Positions 27,749-37,833 of a DNA stretch of 64,000 nt are shown piece after piece. Position numbers and translations under genes: made by a program. The notes beneath the pieces were generated by a model. The model ran no database searches. It was not told where the DNA came from and was given only the letters and a program-made list of their open reading frames with translations. This stretch comes from Streptomyces cyaneochromogenes (GTDB taxonomy: Bacteria; Actinomycetota; Actinomycetes; Streptomycetales; Streptomycetaceae), in contig NZ_CP034539.1 of assembly GCF_003963535.1 (NCBI RefSeq), positions 6,014,001-6,078,000 on the forward strand, written 5' to 3'. Numbering within the stretch: the stretch's first letter is position 1; every line of letters starts with the position of its first letter.

Positions 27749-29875
27749 ATGGCTACCACTTCGCTTGACCTGGCCAGGGTCCGCAACATCGGGATCATGG
27801 CCCACATCGACGCGGGCAAGACGACCACCACCGAGCGGATCCTGTTCTACACCGGCGTTTCGTACAAGATCGGTGAAGTCCACGACGGCGCTGCCACCAT
27901 GGACTGGATGGAGCAGGAGCAGGAGCGTGGCATCACGATCACGTCTGCTGCGACCACCTGTCACTGGCCGCTCGAGGACAACGACTACACCATCAACATC
28001 ATCGACACCCCCGGGCACGTCGACTTCACCGTCGAGGTGGAGCGCTCCCTGCGCGTGCTCGACGGTGCCGTGACGGTGTTCGACGGTGTCGCCGGTGTCG
28101 AGCCGCAGTCCGAGACGGTGTGGCGTCAGGCCGACCGTTACGGCGTGCCGCGCATCTGCTTCGTCAACAAGCTGGACCGTACCGGCGCCGAGTTCCACCG
28201 CTGCGTGGACATGATCTCGGACCGCCTGGGCGCCCAGCCGCTCGTCATGCAGCTTCCGATCGGCGCCGAGGCCGACTTCAAGGGCGTCGTGGACCTGGTC
28301 CGCATGAAGGCGCTCGTGTGGTCCGCCGAGGCCGCCAAGGGCGAGATGTACGACGTCGTCGACATCCCGGCCACGCACACCGAGGCTGCCGAGGAGTGGC
28401 GCGGCAAGCTGCTCGAGGCCGTCGCGGAGAACGACGAAGAGATCATGGAGCTGTACCTGGAGGGCGAGGAGCCCTCCGAGGAGCAGCTGTACGCCGCGAT
28501 CCGTCGCATCACCATCGCGTCCGGCAAGTCCAGCGACACCACGGTCACCCCGGTGTTCTGTGGCACCGCGTTCAAGAACAAGGGCGTCCAGCCCCTGCTC
28601 GACGCGGTCGTGCGCTACCTCCCCACCCCGCTTGACGTCGAGGCCATCGAGGGCCACGCCGTCAACGACCCGGAGGAGGTCGTCAAGCGCAAGCCGTCCG
28701 ACGACGAGCCGCTGTCCGCGCTGGCGTTCAAGATCATGAGCGACCCGCACCTCGGCAAGCTCACCTTCGTCCGGGTCTACTCGGGCCGCCTGGAGTCCGG
28801 CACCGCGGTGCTGAACTCCGTCAAGGGCAAGAAGGAGCGCATCGGCAAGATCTACCGCATGCACGCGAACAAGCGTGAGGAGATCGACTCGGTGGGCGCC
28901 GGCGACATCGTCGCCGTCATGGGCCTGAAGCAGACCACCACGGGTGAGACGCTCGCCGACGACAAGCAGCCGGTGATCCTGGAGTCCATGGACTTCCCGG
29001 CGCCGGTCATCCAGGTCGCCATCGAGCCCAAGTCCAAGGGTGACCAGGAGAAGCTGGGTGTCGCCATCCAGCGTCTCGCGGAGGAGGACCCCTCCTTCCA
29101 GGTCCACTCGGACGAGGAGACCGGCCAGACCATCATCGGTGGTATGGGCGAGCTGCACCTCGAGGTGCTGGTCGACCGTATGCGCCGTGAGTTCAAGGTC
29201 GAGGCCAACGTCGGCAAGCCGCAGGTCGCCTACCGCGAGACGATCCGCAAGGCCGTCGAGCGCGTCGACTACACGCACAAGAAGCAGACTGGTGGAACCG
29301 GCCAGTTCGCCAAGGTGCAGATCGCGATCGAGCCGATCGAGGGCGGCGACGCCTCGTACGAGTTCGTGAACAAGGTGACCGGTGGTCGTATCCCGAAGGA
29401 GTACATCCCTTCGGTCGACGCCGGTGCGCAGGAGGCCATGCAGTTCGGCATCCTCGCCGGGTACGAGATGACGGGCGTCCGCGTCACGCTTCTCGACGGT
29501 GCCTACCACGAGGTCGACTCCTCCGAGCTCGCGTTCAAGATCGCCGGCTCGCAGGCCTTCAAGGAGGCCGCGCGCAAGGCCAGCCCCGTGCTGCTCGAGC
29601 CGATGATGGCCGTCGAGGTCACCACGCCCGAGGACTACATGGGTGAGGTCATCGGCGACATCAACTCCCGCCGTGGCCAGATCCAGGCCATGGAGGAGCG
29701 GGCCGGTGCCCGCGTCGTGAAGGGCCTCGTGCCCCTCTCGGAGATGTTCGGTTACGTCGGCGACCTGCGCAGCAAGACGTCCGGCCGGGCCAGCTACTCC
29801 ATGCAGTTCGACTCCTACGCCGAGGTTCCGCGGAACGTCGCCGAGGAGATCATCGCGAAGGCCAAGGGCGAGTAA
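27749..29875 (+). CDS. fusA: Elongation factor G
   Basis: A 708-residue translocation GTPase. G1 is AHIDAGKTTTTERILF, G2 lies in the RGITI segment, G3 is DTPGHVDFT and G4 is NKLDR. Domains II-V follow, with domain IV containing YRETIRKAVERVDYTHKKQT and GGRIPKEYIPSVDAG. ATG 39 bases after rpsG. No sign of a fusidic-acid-type duplicate nearby. Confidence 0.98.
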   Translation: MATTSLDLARVRNIGIMAHIDAGKTTTTERILFYTGVSYKIGEVHDGAATMDWMEQEQERGITITSAATTCHWPLEDNDYTINIIDTPGHVDFTVEVERSLRVLDGAVTVFDGVAGVEPQSETVWRQADRYGVPRICFVNKLDRTGAEFHRCVDMISDRLGAQPLVMQLPIGAEADFKGVVDLVRMKALVWSAEAAKGEMYDVVDIPATHTEAAEEWRGKLLEAVAENDEEIMELYLEGEEPSEEQLYAAIRRITIASGKSSDTTVTPVFCGTAFKNKGVQPLLDAVVRYLPTPLDVEAIEGHAVNDPEEVVKRKPSDDEPLSALAFKIMSDPHLGKLTFVRVYSGRLESGTAVLNSVKGKKERIGKIYRMHANKREEIDSVGAGDIVAVMGLKQTTTGETLADDKQPVILESMDFPAPVIQVAIEPKSKGDQEKLGVAIQRLAEEDPSFQVHSDEETGQTIIGGMGELHLEVLVDRMRREFKVEANVGKPQVAYRETIRKAVERVDYTHKKQTGGTGQFAKVQIAIEPIEGGDASYEFVNKVTGGRIPKEYIPSVDAGAQEAMQFGILAGYEMTGVRVTLLDGAYHEVDSSELAFKIAGSQAFKEAARKASPVLLEPMMAVEVTTPEDYMGEVIGDINSRRGQIQAMEERAGARVVKGLVPLSEMFGYVGDLRSKTSGRASYSMQFDSYAEVPRNVAEEIIAKAKGE

Positions 29876-29932
29876 CACACCGCGTTCAACGCGCTGCGTT
29901 CACACGCTTTAGGCTTGACTCCGGAGCCTGCA

Positions 29933-29966
29933 GGGGCATTCACCCGCATTCGTGGGGGAATGCCCT
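29933..29966 (+). promoter_or_regulatory. Stem-loop in the fusA-tuf intergenic region
   Basis: GGGGCATTC and GAATGCCC with CACCC/GTGGG inside form an imperfect hairpin in the 168-base gap before tuf. It may terminate part of the str transcript or stabilise a tuf mRNA; no unambiguous promoter was found nearby. Confidence 0.45.
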
Positions 29967-30043
29967 CGGGCCCGGGCTTTCCAGCAAAGATCACCTGGCG
30001 CCGATGAAGCAAGGCGTTCAGAACCACTCCACAGGAGGACCCC

Positions 30044-31237
<1,194 letters not shown>

Positions 31238-31280
31238 GCTTGTTGGTTTGACCTGGTAGCTCCAGCGCGAGCTCCTGAAG

Positions 31281-31314
31281 GGGCCCGTACGACTTCGGTC
31301 GTGCGGGCCCTTTC
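31281..31314 (+). terminator. Terminator of the str operon
   Basis: GGGCCCGTACGAC pairs with GTCGTGCGGGCCC around a TTCG loop and is followed by TTTCG. One T-G pair is tolerated. Confidence 0.85.
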
Positions 31315-31385
31315 GCGCGTGGGGCCCGGGAAGCCCCCACGCGCTGCCTGTCAGGTCGGTCCTGCACTACCGGCCTGAGTCGGTG

Positions 31386-31955
31386 TCAGGTGTTGGTGGT
31401 GGCGCCGTTGTCGCCGTTGTAGGGGGAGTCGATGACGCAGAAGTCGACGTGGCTGAGGTCGTAGTAGGTCTGCCCCTGGTTCATCGGGTTGATCGGAGCG
31501 TGGAGGACTTCGTCCGAGCCGATGCCCTCGGGCCGGTAGTCGTAGAAGTTGGCGTTCGGTCCGCCCTTGACGATGACGCCGATGGTGGCGAACTCGCCGT
31601 TGATTCTGAAGTTGAAGGTCGGCCCGGCTGCCGTGGGCACGAGCGTGATGGTGACCGACCCATTGAGCGGCGACGGGAAGTTGTGTGTCCCCGCAGTCAC
31701 CGGCTCGACCTTGAACGGATCGAAGGAGCAGTTGAAGTCGCCGAAGCCCAGTTGCTCCAGGTCTTCGAAGGTCGGGTTGCCGCCGGGCACCTGTTCGGCG
31801 GTGATTTCGATCGGCTGCACTCCCGACGCGCTGGGAGCGCCCGCCTGGGCCGACGCGGGGCTGCTGGCGACGCCGACGGCCAGTGTTGCGGCGAGGCCGG
31901 CGCCGCCGACCCGCATGCCCCATCTCGACTTTCGAGACTGCGTAGCTACTCGCAT
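31386..31955 (-). CDS. Secreted protein of unknown family
   Basis: A 189-residue exported protein. The start at 31955 has GGAGGA upstream. A twin-basic N-terminus and hydrophobic helix end at SPASA, with likely cleavage near residue 36. The mature part is beta-rich with two cysteines (NCSFDPF at 76, DFCVIDS at 173), probably a disulfide. A conserved-looking stretch runs GVIVKGGPNANFYDYRPEG, then LHAPINP and LSHVDFC. Similar signatures occur in uncharacterised actinobacterial exported proteins. It is divergent from the polysaccharide genes and shares their 382-bp upstream region. No catalytic motif is visible. Confidence 0.75.
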   Translation of the reverse strand: MRVATQSRKSRWGMRVGGAGLAATLAVGVASSPASAQAGAPSASGVQPIEITAEQVPGGNPTFEDLEQLGFGDFNCSFDPFKVEPVTAGTHNFPSPLNGSVTITLVPTAAGPTFNFRINGEFATIGVIVKGGPNANFYDYRPEGIGSDEVLHAPINPMNQGQTYYDLSHVDFCVIDSPYNGDNGATTNT

Positions 31956-32337
31956 AACGAGCAGTCCTCCTTGTTCTTCTGGGTACCAGGCCTCCGGTAC
32001 CGGATCTCGCCCGCGCGGACTCTCGCCCCTTTTGTTGGCGATTCGAGTCCTGGCTTCCATCCGCCGTCGGGCAGTCTGATCTTTTGCATAATCAGACTGC
32101 GGACAGTCGCCGAAGAGCCTTCTGCCTAGGCCATCCGAGTCCCAGAGCACCGGAAAGGCGGAGTGCGCCCGTGAGCACTCCGCTCGACCGGTCAGCCGCA
32201 TCTGGGTACAAAGCGTGTAAGTAGGACATACCTAAAAAGAGTTGATATAGGCTCACATGCGGCGCGTGAGCTGCTCCCATCTCTCCGAAGCGGCCGCGCC
32301 TTCGTCGTTGTCGGGTGCCGGGGCCACAGGGAGAACC
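31956..32337. promoter_or_regulatory. Divergent regulatory region of the polysaccharide island
   Basis: This 382-bp gap between the secreted-protein gene and the sugar transferase holds no gene I can support. It contains a perfect 10-bp inverted repeat at 32071-32100 and an AT-rich stretch at about 32205-32255 (GACATACCTAAAAAGAG, TTGATATAGG) that probably includes the promoter of the transferase operon. Confidence 0.5.
32071..32100. promoter_or_regulatory. Perfect 10-bp inverted repeat, candidate operator
   Basis: GCAGTCTGAT (32071-32080) and ATCAGACTGC (32091-32100) are perfectly inverted around the 10-bp spacer CTTTTGCATA. Half-site centres are 20 bp apart, about two helical turns. No T-run follows on either strand, so a dimeric regulator site is more likely than a terminator. 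Confidence 0.6.
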
Positions 32338-33810
32338 ATGCGGCAGTTCACCAGCGCGGTGTCGGGACGGGCCGTCCCTCTCGCACCGCAAAGGACGACT
32401 TCGCGCACAGGGCAGAGGGACGGGTGGTACGTACCGGTCGCGGTCGTGGCCGACTCGGCCGCGGTGGCAGTGCCGACGATGGCGGTGTTGTCCGCGATCG
32501 GGGAGGCCCATGCCGTGCACCGGGCCGCGGTGATCACCGTTGTCTGGGTGCTCGTTCGCCTCGCCGCCAGGCGCTACGCCCCCTGGACCTGGGACGAAGG
32601 TGTCCCCGTCGGGTCGGTCCTGCGGGACTGGCTGGTGCTGCTCGGCGCCCTGACCGCGCTGCGTGCCGTGTCGGGGATCGGGAGCCCGCCCGCGGCGGAG
32701 TTCGTCGCGCTGTGCCCGTCGTTGCTCGTGACCGTGGTCTGCCGCAAGGCGGTCCACCGGCGTCTGATGGCCGTACGACGACGTGCCCGGGCGCTCCGCC
32801 GGGTCCTGGTCGTCGGTGAGGCCGCGACGGTGGATGCCGTGGTCGGACAACTCGCCGAGCGCACCGAGCACGGGTACGTGGTGGTCGGGGTCTGTGTGGT
32901 GGGCGAGGGCGACGTCCCGTCCGGTGTGCCGGTGTTCACGCGGCTTCGGGCCGACGAGCCGACCGCCTTCGACGAGGATGCCGGGCTCGTGGCGGAAGCG
33001 GCCGAGGCGCTCGGGGCCGACCTGGTCTTCGCCGCCGCGGGCAGATACATGTCCGGTCACCGGCTCCGGCGGCTGTCCTGGGCCCTGCACGACCGTGGCT
33101 GCCCGCTCATGGTTCTGCCGGGCATCGTCGAGGTGGTCCGGCGCAGGGTCCGGCTCACCTCGGCGGCCGGGCTCACGCTGCTGGACATCTCGCCGCCGAC
33201 GCGGCGCGGCCTGCCGATGATCCTGAAGGCCGTGACGGACCAGGTGGGCGCGCTCGTCCTGCTCGTCGCGCTGGCTCCGGTGTTCGGCCTTCTGGCGCTC
33301 GCGGTCCGCGTGGGTTCGGCCGGGCCCGTGATCTTCCGTCAGACACGTGTCGGCCGGAATGGCGAGCAGTTTCCCATGTGGAAGTTCCGGACCATGGTCG
33401 TGGGTGCCGACCGGATGAAAGGGGACCTGGCGACCGCGAACGAACACGACGGCCATATGTTCAAGCTGCGCCGGGATCCACGCATTACGCCGATCGGCCG
33501 CTTTCTGCGTCGCTATTCCCTGGACGAGCTTCCCCAGTTGGTCAATGTCCTGCTCGGCCATATGTCACTGGTGGGCCCCCGCCCGCCACTGCCCGAGGAA
33601 GTCGCCCGATACGACCGGGTGGAGATGCGCCGGCTGAGCGTCAAACCCGGCCTCACGGGACTGTGGCAGGTGAGCGGACGGTCCGATCTCTCCTGGCACG
33701 AGACGGTCTCGCTGGATCTGCAGTACGTGGACAACTGGTCATGGGGCTGGGACATGTCGGTCATGGCCCGCACGGTCCGTGCCGTACTGGACGGACGCGG
33801 AGCCTACTGA
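32338..33810 (+). CDS. Polyprenyl glycosylphosphotransferase (chain-initiating sugar-1-P transferase)
   Basis: A 490-residue membrane enzyme. The N-terminal part has several hydrophobic helices and a CoA-binding-like region around RRVLVVGEAATVDAVVGQLA. After another helix (GALVLLVALAPVFGLLALAV), the C-terminal bacterial sugar-transferase domain has IFRQTRVGRNGEQFPMWKFR, RRYSLDELPQLVNVL, MSLVGPRPP and VKPGLTGLWQVSGRS. It should transfer a hexose-1-phosphate from a nucleotide sugar to undecaprenyl phosphate at the inner face of the membrane, starting the repeat unit. ATG 32338 is preferred for its GGGAGAA site; ATG 32257 is an alternative. Confidence 0.9.
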   Translation: MRQFTSAVSGRAVPLAPQRTTSRTGQRDGWYVPVAVVADSAAVAVPTMAVLSAIGEAHAVHRAAVITVVWVLVRLAARRYAPWTWDEGVPVGSVLRDWLVLLGALTALRAVSGIGSPPAAEFVALCPSLLVTVVCRKAVHRRLMAVRRRARALRRVLVVGEAATVDAVVGQLAERTEHGYVVVGVCVVGEGDVPSGVPVFTRLRADEPTAFDEDAGLVAEAAEALGADLVFAAAGRYMSGHRLRRLSWALHDRGCPLMVLPGIVEVVRRRVRLTSAAGLTLLDISPPTRRGLPMILKAVTDQVGALVLLVALAPVFGLLALAVRVGSAGPVIFRQTRVGRNGEQFPMWKFRTMVVGADRMKGDLATANEHDGHMFKLRRDPRITPIGRFLRRYSLDELPQLVNVLLGHMSLVGPRPPLPEEVARYDRVEMRRLSVKPGLTGLWQVSGRSDLSWHETVSLDLQYVDNWSWGWDMSVMARTVRAVLDGRGAY

Positions 33811-33933
33811 CCCGTCGGCGACTCCATGCGGCCTAGTTTGCCGACAACACGCTTATATAAGCCCGTAGATATAAGCATTTCATGGAAACTCTCCTATAGA
33901 TAAATATTTGTTCTCGCCGGGAGAGGTCGCCCG
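33811..33933 (+). promoter_or_regulatory. AT-rich gap with repeated ATATAAGC boxes
   Basis: This short gap is far richer in A/T than its surroundings. A perfect palindrome GCTTATATAAGC lies at 33851-33862, and its half ATATAAGC recurs at 33869-33876. A TATAGATAAATATTTG stretch follows before the acetyltransferase start. It probably holds a promoter or regulator site for the genes downstream. Confidence 0.45.
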
Positions 33934-34482
33934 ATGGCAGACACCGCAGCACCGCCCGCAGTGGAACGCTCCCTGCGGGGTTTCGTGGGAGCCGGCTACG
34001 ACAAGGGGCGCCCCCTGCTCGTTCAGGCGGCCTGGTTCGCCGTACTCAATCTGGTCTTCGTCCAATGGTGGTTCCCGGCCAGATGGCGGCCGGCCCTGCT
34101 GCGCGCGTTCGGAGCGCGGATCGGCCACCGTGTACTGATCCGTCATCGTGTGCGCGTCCATTGGCCGTGGCGGCTCGAGATCGCCGACGACGTCTGGATC
34201 GGCGAGGGCGCCTGGCTGCTGAACCTGGAGCAGATCACGATCGGCAGCAACGTCTGCGTGTCCCAGGGCGCACTGCTGTGCACCGGGAGCCACCAACGCC
34301 GCCACCGCACCTTCGAGTTCGACAACGGGCCCATCCGGCTGGAGCCCGGTGCCTGGGTCGCGGCGCGGGCCGTCGTGCTGCGTGGTGTCACCGTCGGCCG
34401 TGGCGCGGTGGTGGGTGCCTCCGCGGTCGCCCACCGCGACGTCGGTCCCGGTGCGGTCGTCACGACCGGAGTCGCGGCATGA
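33934..34482 (+). CDS. Left-handed beta-helix acyltransferase (WcaF/LacA-like)
   Basis: A 182-residue hexapeptide-repeat acetyltransferase. A short hydrophobic N-terminal region is followed by repeats such as IADDVWIGEGAWLL, ITIGSNVCVSQGALLC, the acetyl-CoA/catalytic TGSHQRRHRTFEF (His) and GAWVAARAVVLRGVTVGRGA. It most likely O-acetylates a sugar of the polysaccharide. Its TGA overlaps the ATG of the next glycosyltransferase gene (ATGA), so the two are translationally coupled. Confidence 0.85.
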   Translation: MADTAAPPAVERSLRGFVGAGYDKGRPLLVQAAWFAVLNLVFVQWWFPARWRPALLRAFGARIGHRVLIRHRVRVHWPWRLEIADDVWIGEGAWLLNLEQITIGSNVCVSQGALLCTGSHQRRHRTFEFDNGPIRLEPGAWVAARAVVLRGVTVGRGAVVGASAVAHRDVGPGAVVTTGVAA

Positions 34483-35642
34483 GACTCCTCCACGTGGTGA
34501 CCCTCGTCAGCGACGACGGAGCGTACGGCGGCCCGACGAGCGTGGCGACGGGGCAGCTGGAGGAGTGCGCGGCGCGCGGCCACGAGGTCACGCTGCTGTC
34601 CCTGTGGCGCGGCAGATCCCCGGCACCGGAACGCGTCGGCTCGGTTCCGCTGCGTACGCGCCCGGCGCGCTCCCTGCTCCCGGGGCGGTTCACCGGCCTC
34701 ATGCACCCCCTGCTCGTCAGGGACTTGTGGCGGGCCATGGGCAGCGCCGACGTGGTGCACATCCACGCGGGGCGCGACCTCGTCTCCCTGGCCGCGCTCG
34801 CGGTGGCCGCGCTGCGGCGCAAGAACTTCCTGGCGCAGACGCACGGCATGGTGGAGCCGCGGCGCAGGGCCGTTGTCAGGCTCTTCGACCGCCTGTACGT
34901 CCCTCTCCTGCGCCGGGCACGCGGCTGCCTGGTGCTCACCGAGCGGGAACGGCGTGCCGTGGCGGAGGTCATCGGCCCGGACGGTCCGCCCCTGCTGAAG
35001 CTGCCCAACGGGGTCCGCCCGGAGCGCGCCGACGGGGCGACGTCCTCCCGGCGCGCCCCCGAGGTGCTCTTCCTCGCCCGGCTGCACCCGCGCAAGCGCC
35101 CCGACGCATTCGTCGAGATGGCCGCGCTCGTCCACCGGAAGATGCCCGACGCACGGTTCAGTCTGTACGGGGCGGACGAGGGCGCGCTGCCGAGGGTCCG
35201 GCACCTCATCGCCGCACACGGACTCCAGGGGGTCGTCACCTACGGCGGCGCGCTGCAGCACTCCGATGCCGTACGGGCCTACGCGCGGGCGGCCGTGTAC
35301 GTGCTGCCGAGCACCGACGAGCCGTTCGGGATGACCCTGATCGAAGCCATGTCCGCGGGCACCCCCGTGCTGTGCACCCAGAGCTGTGGCATCGCGGAGG
35401 AACTGGCGAGCCGGGGGGCGGCGGTCGTCACCGACGGCAGTCCGCGCGCCATGGCCGACGCGGTGTGCGACCTGCTGGCGGACGAGCACAAACGCGCCGC
35501 ACTCGTGAAAGCGGGGCACCGTGCCGTCGAAGAGGTCTTCTCGATCCATACGGTGGCGGACAGGCTCGAAGGGATCTACCGGAATACCTGCTCTCCCAAC
35601 AGCTCTCCGATCGGCTCGTCAATCAGCTCTTCAATCACCTGA
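34479..35642 (+). CDS. GT4 family glycosyltransferase
   Basis: A 387-residue GT-B glycosyltransferase. The acceptor half starts MRLLHVVTLVSDDGAYGGPT; ADVVHIHAGRD and NFLAQTHGMVEP follow. The nucleotide-sugar half has LKLPNGVRPE, EVLFLARLHPRKRPDAFVEM and the EX7E-like PSTDEPFGMTLIEAMSAGTP. It adds one sugar to the lipid-linked repeat on the cytoplasmic side. The start overlaps the preceding stop. The C-terminus ends in a Ser-rich low-complexity tail (SSPIGSSISSS). Confidence 0.88.
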   Translation: MRLLHVVTLVSDDGAYGGPTSVATGQLEECAARGHEVTLLSLWRGRSPAPERVGSVPLRTRPARSLLPGRFTGLMHPLLVRDLWRAMGSADVVHIHAGRDLVSLAALAVAALRRKNFLAQTHGMVEPRRRAVVRLFDRLYVPLLRRARGCLVLTERERRAVAEVIGPDGPPLLKLPNGVRPERADGATSSRRAPEVLFLARLHPRKRPDAFVEMAALVHRKMPDARFSLYGADEGALPRVRHLIAAHGLQGVVTYGGALQHSDAVRAYARAAVYVLPSTDEPFGMTLIEAMSAGTPVLCTQSCGIAEELASRGAAVVTDGSPRAMADAVCDLLADEHKRAALVKAGHRAVEEVFSIHTVADRLEGIYRNTCSPNSSPIGSSISSSIT

Positions 35643-35697
35643 ACGGCTTCCCGTGTACGCGAAGGGGTTCACCACCGCCTCGGATACGTTGACGGCC

Positions 35698-36636
35698 ATG
35701 GGAAGCGGGCAGACTGCATTGCGTATTCGTCAGCAGATGAAGCAGGTCATCAAGCACCAGGCGGTCGTTGCGAACAGAGTTCTCTCGCGTGCGGGAATTC
35801 TTGTGACTCCGCGTCACTACTATTCCTCCGCTCCGGATCTGCGCGGTCTCGCGGCCAGCCGTGAATTGTGGCGGGCTCCTTCCCGGCTCCCCGGTCTACG
35901 TATCGATCTCGACGAACAGATCGCGTGGCTCGAGGAAGCCTGCAAGCCGTTTCTCGACGAGTACCGGGGAGGCGCGGTCTTCGAGGGGGCGGGTCGGCTC
36001 GGGCCCGGCTACGGCTATGTCGAAGCGCAGGCCCTGCACGGCATCCTGCGCTCACTGGGCCCGCGCCGGTACCTCGAAGTCGGCAGCGGTGTCTCCACGC
36101 ACATCGCGGTGGAGGCGCTCGCCCGCAACGGCCGGGACGGCCGGCCGGGAACGGTGACGTGCGTCGAACCGTATCCGCGCGCCTGGCTGACCTCCGACCC
36201 GCGCGTACACCTGCGGCGCACGCCGGTCCAGGCCGTGGACCTGGAGTTGTTCACCTCCCTCACGGCGGGCGATGTCCTGTTCGTCGACTCGTCGCACGTG
36301 GTCAAAGCCGGTTCGGATGTGAACTTCCTTGTCCTCGAGGTCTTCCCGCGCCTCGCGCCGGGCGTCGTCGTCCATGTGCACGACATCTACCTGCCGTACG
36401 ACTACCAGTGCGACCTGCTGGACAGCGTGTTGCACTGGGCGGAGACCTCGCTCGTCCGGGCGTTCCTGACGCACAACGACCACGCGAGGATCCTCGCCTG
36501 TATGTCCCACCTCCACTACGAGCGGCCGGACGGGCTGCGTGTGGTGTTTCCGGACTATCGGCCGGCGCCCCATCGCGACGGTCTCCTCGCCGGGGACGGA
36601 CACTTCCCGTCCTCGCTGTGGTTCGAAGTCTGCTGA
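35698..36636 (+). CDS. Class I SAM-dependent methyltransferase
   Basis: About 312 residues from ATG 35698; GTG 35653 would add 15. The cofactor loop is YLEVGSGVSTHIAVEAL, followed by an acidic strand-2 end (VTCVEPYPRAWL) and a motif II-like GDVLFVDSSHVVKAGSDVNF, then VVVHVHDIYLPYDY. This resembles Methyltransf_24-type enzymes that act on sugars or small molecules. In this operon it probably O-methylates a sugar of the repeat unit. No strong binding site decides the start. Confidence 0.78.
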   Translation: MGSGQTALRIRQQMKQVIKHQAVVANRVLSRAGILVTPRHYYSSAPDLRGLAASRELWRAPSRLPGLRIDLDEQIAWLEEACKPFLDEYRGGAVFEGAGRLGPGYGYVEAQALHGILRSLGPRRYLEVGSGVSTHIAVEALARNGRDGRPGTVTCVEPYPRAWLTSDPRVHLRRTPVQAVDLELFTSLTAGDVLFVDSSHVVKAGSDVNFLVLEVFPRLAPGVVVHVHDIYLPYDYQCDLLDSVLHWAETSLVRAFLTHNDHARILACMSHLHYERPDGLRVVFPDYRPAPHRDGLLAGDGHFPSSLWFEVC

Positions 36637-36827
36637 CGAGCCGCCTCCGCCTGCGCTGACAAGCCTCCAGACGGGCGTATCAGGCGACTTGGCATCCAGG
36701 TGCGCGTGGCATATCGGACGGATGTGGGCAAATCTGCCTAATCTACCGGTTGTGTCCCGCCGGCGCCGAGTTCGGCGGGGGCGTGAGCGGTCGCGCGCAC
36801 CGGATCCCGGTTTCTGGAGGAGCTGCC

Positions 36828-37808
36828 ATGAACATGCAGGTGGACGTCGTTGTTGCCGGAGGCGGCGGATTCATCGGCGGTCACCTCGCGGCAGACCTGC
36901 TGTCCAAGGGGCTGACGGTGCGGTGCGTCGACATCAAGCCGTACGACGAGTGGCAGCAACTGCACCACGCCGCGGAGAACGTCGTCGCCGACCTGTCGCT
37001 CCTGGCGAACGCCCGCGCGGCCGTACGGAACGCCGGCCAGGTGTACATGCTGGCCGCCGACATGGGCGGCATGGGTTTCATCGAGAACAACAAGGCCGCC
37101 TGCATGATGTCGGTGCTGACCAGCACCCACATGCTCCAGGCCGCGCACGAGGCCGGCGTGGAGCGCTACTTCTACTCCTCATCCGCCTGTGTCTACGCCG
37201 CGGGCAAGCAGACGGACCCCGGTGTCACCGCGCTGAAGGAGGCGGACGCCTATCCGGCGCAGCCCGAGGACGGCTACGGCTGGGAGAAGCTCTTCTCCGA
37301 GCGCATGTGCCGCCACTTCGAGGAGGACTTCGGGTCCACCTGCCGCATCGCCCGCTACCACAACGTGTACGGCCCCGAGGGCACCTGGACCGGAGGGCGC
37401 GAGAAGGCCCCGGCGGCCGTGTGCCGCAAGGTCGCCGAGGCGGTCATCTCCGGTGACCACAGGATCGAGATCTGGGGCGACGGCCAGCAGACGCGTTCCT
37501 TCATGTACATCGACGACTGTCTGCACGGCACCCAGATGATCATGAATGGGCCCAGCAGCGTCCCGGTCAACCTCGGCTCCTCCGAGCTGGTCTCCGTCAA
37601 CCAACTGGTCGACATCGTCGAGGAGATCGCGGGCGTGCGCTGCGAGCGCGAGTACCGCCTGGACGCGCCGCAGGGAGTACGCGGCCGTAACTCCGACAAC
37701 ACGCTGATCCGGGAGCTCTACGGCTGGGAGCCGTCGATCGCACTGGCCGAGGGCCTGGAGAAGACCTACGGCTGGATCTACGACCAGGTGAAGCTCGCTC
37801 GCTCCTGA
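36828..37808 (+). CDS. GDP-mannose 3,5-epimerase-like NAD-dependent epimerase
   Basis: A 326-residue extended SDR. The NAD loop is VVVAGGGGFIGGHLAADLL, then LAADMGGMGFIENNKAACM, SSSACVY and the YxxxK pair in DGYGWEKLFSE. FHN/YHN-type ARYHNVYGPEGTW is followed by GGREKAPAAVCRK and GVRGRNSDNTLI. These are the hallmark segments of plant GDP-D-mannose 3,5-epimerase, including the Cys and Lys that epimerise C3 and C5. It should convert GDP-mannose to GDP-L-galactose and/or GDP-L-gulose for the polysaccharide. ATG 36828 has TGGAGGAG upstream; a 191-base gap before it may hold a promoter. Confidence 0.85.
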   Translation: MNMQVDVVVAGGGGFIGGHLAADLLSKGLTVRCVDIKPYDEWQQLHHAAENVVADLSLLANARAAVRNAGQVYMLAADMGGMGFIENNKAACMMSVLTSTHMLQAAHEAGVERYFYSSSACVYAAGKQTDPGVTALKEADAYPAQPEDGYGWEKLFSERMCRHFEEDFGSTCRIARYHNVYGPEGTWTGGREKAPAAVCRKVAEAVISGDHRIEIWGDGQQTRSFMYIDDCLHGTQMIMNGPSSVPVNLGSSELVSVNQLVDIVEEIAGVRCEREYRLDAPQGVRGRNSDNTLIRELYGWEPSIALAEGLEKTYGWIYDQVKLARS

Positions 37809-37833
37809 TCCGCGACCGGCCGGAGGGCAGCCG

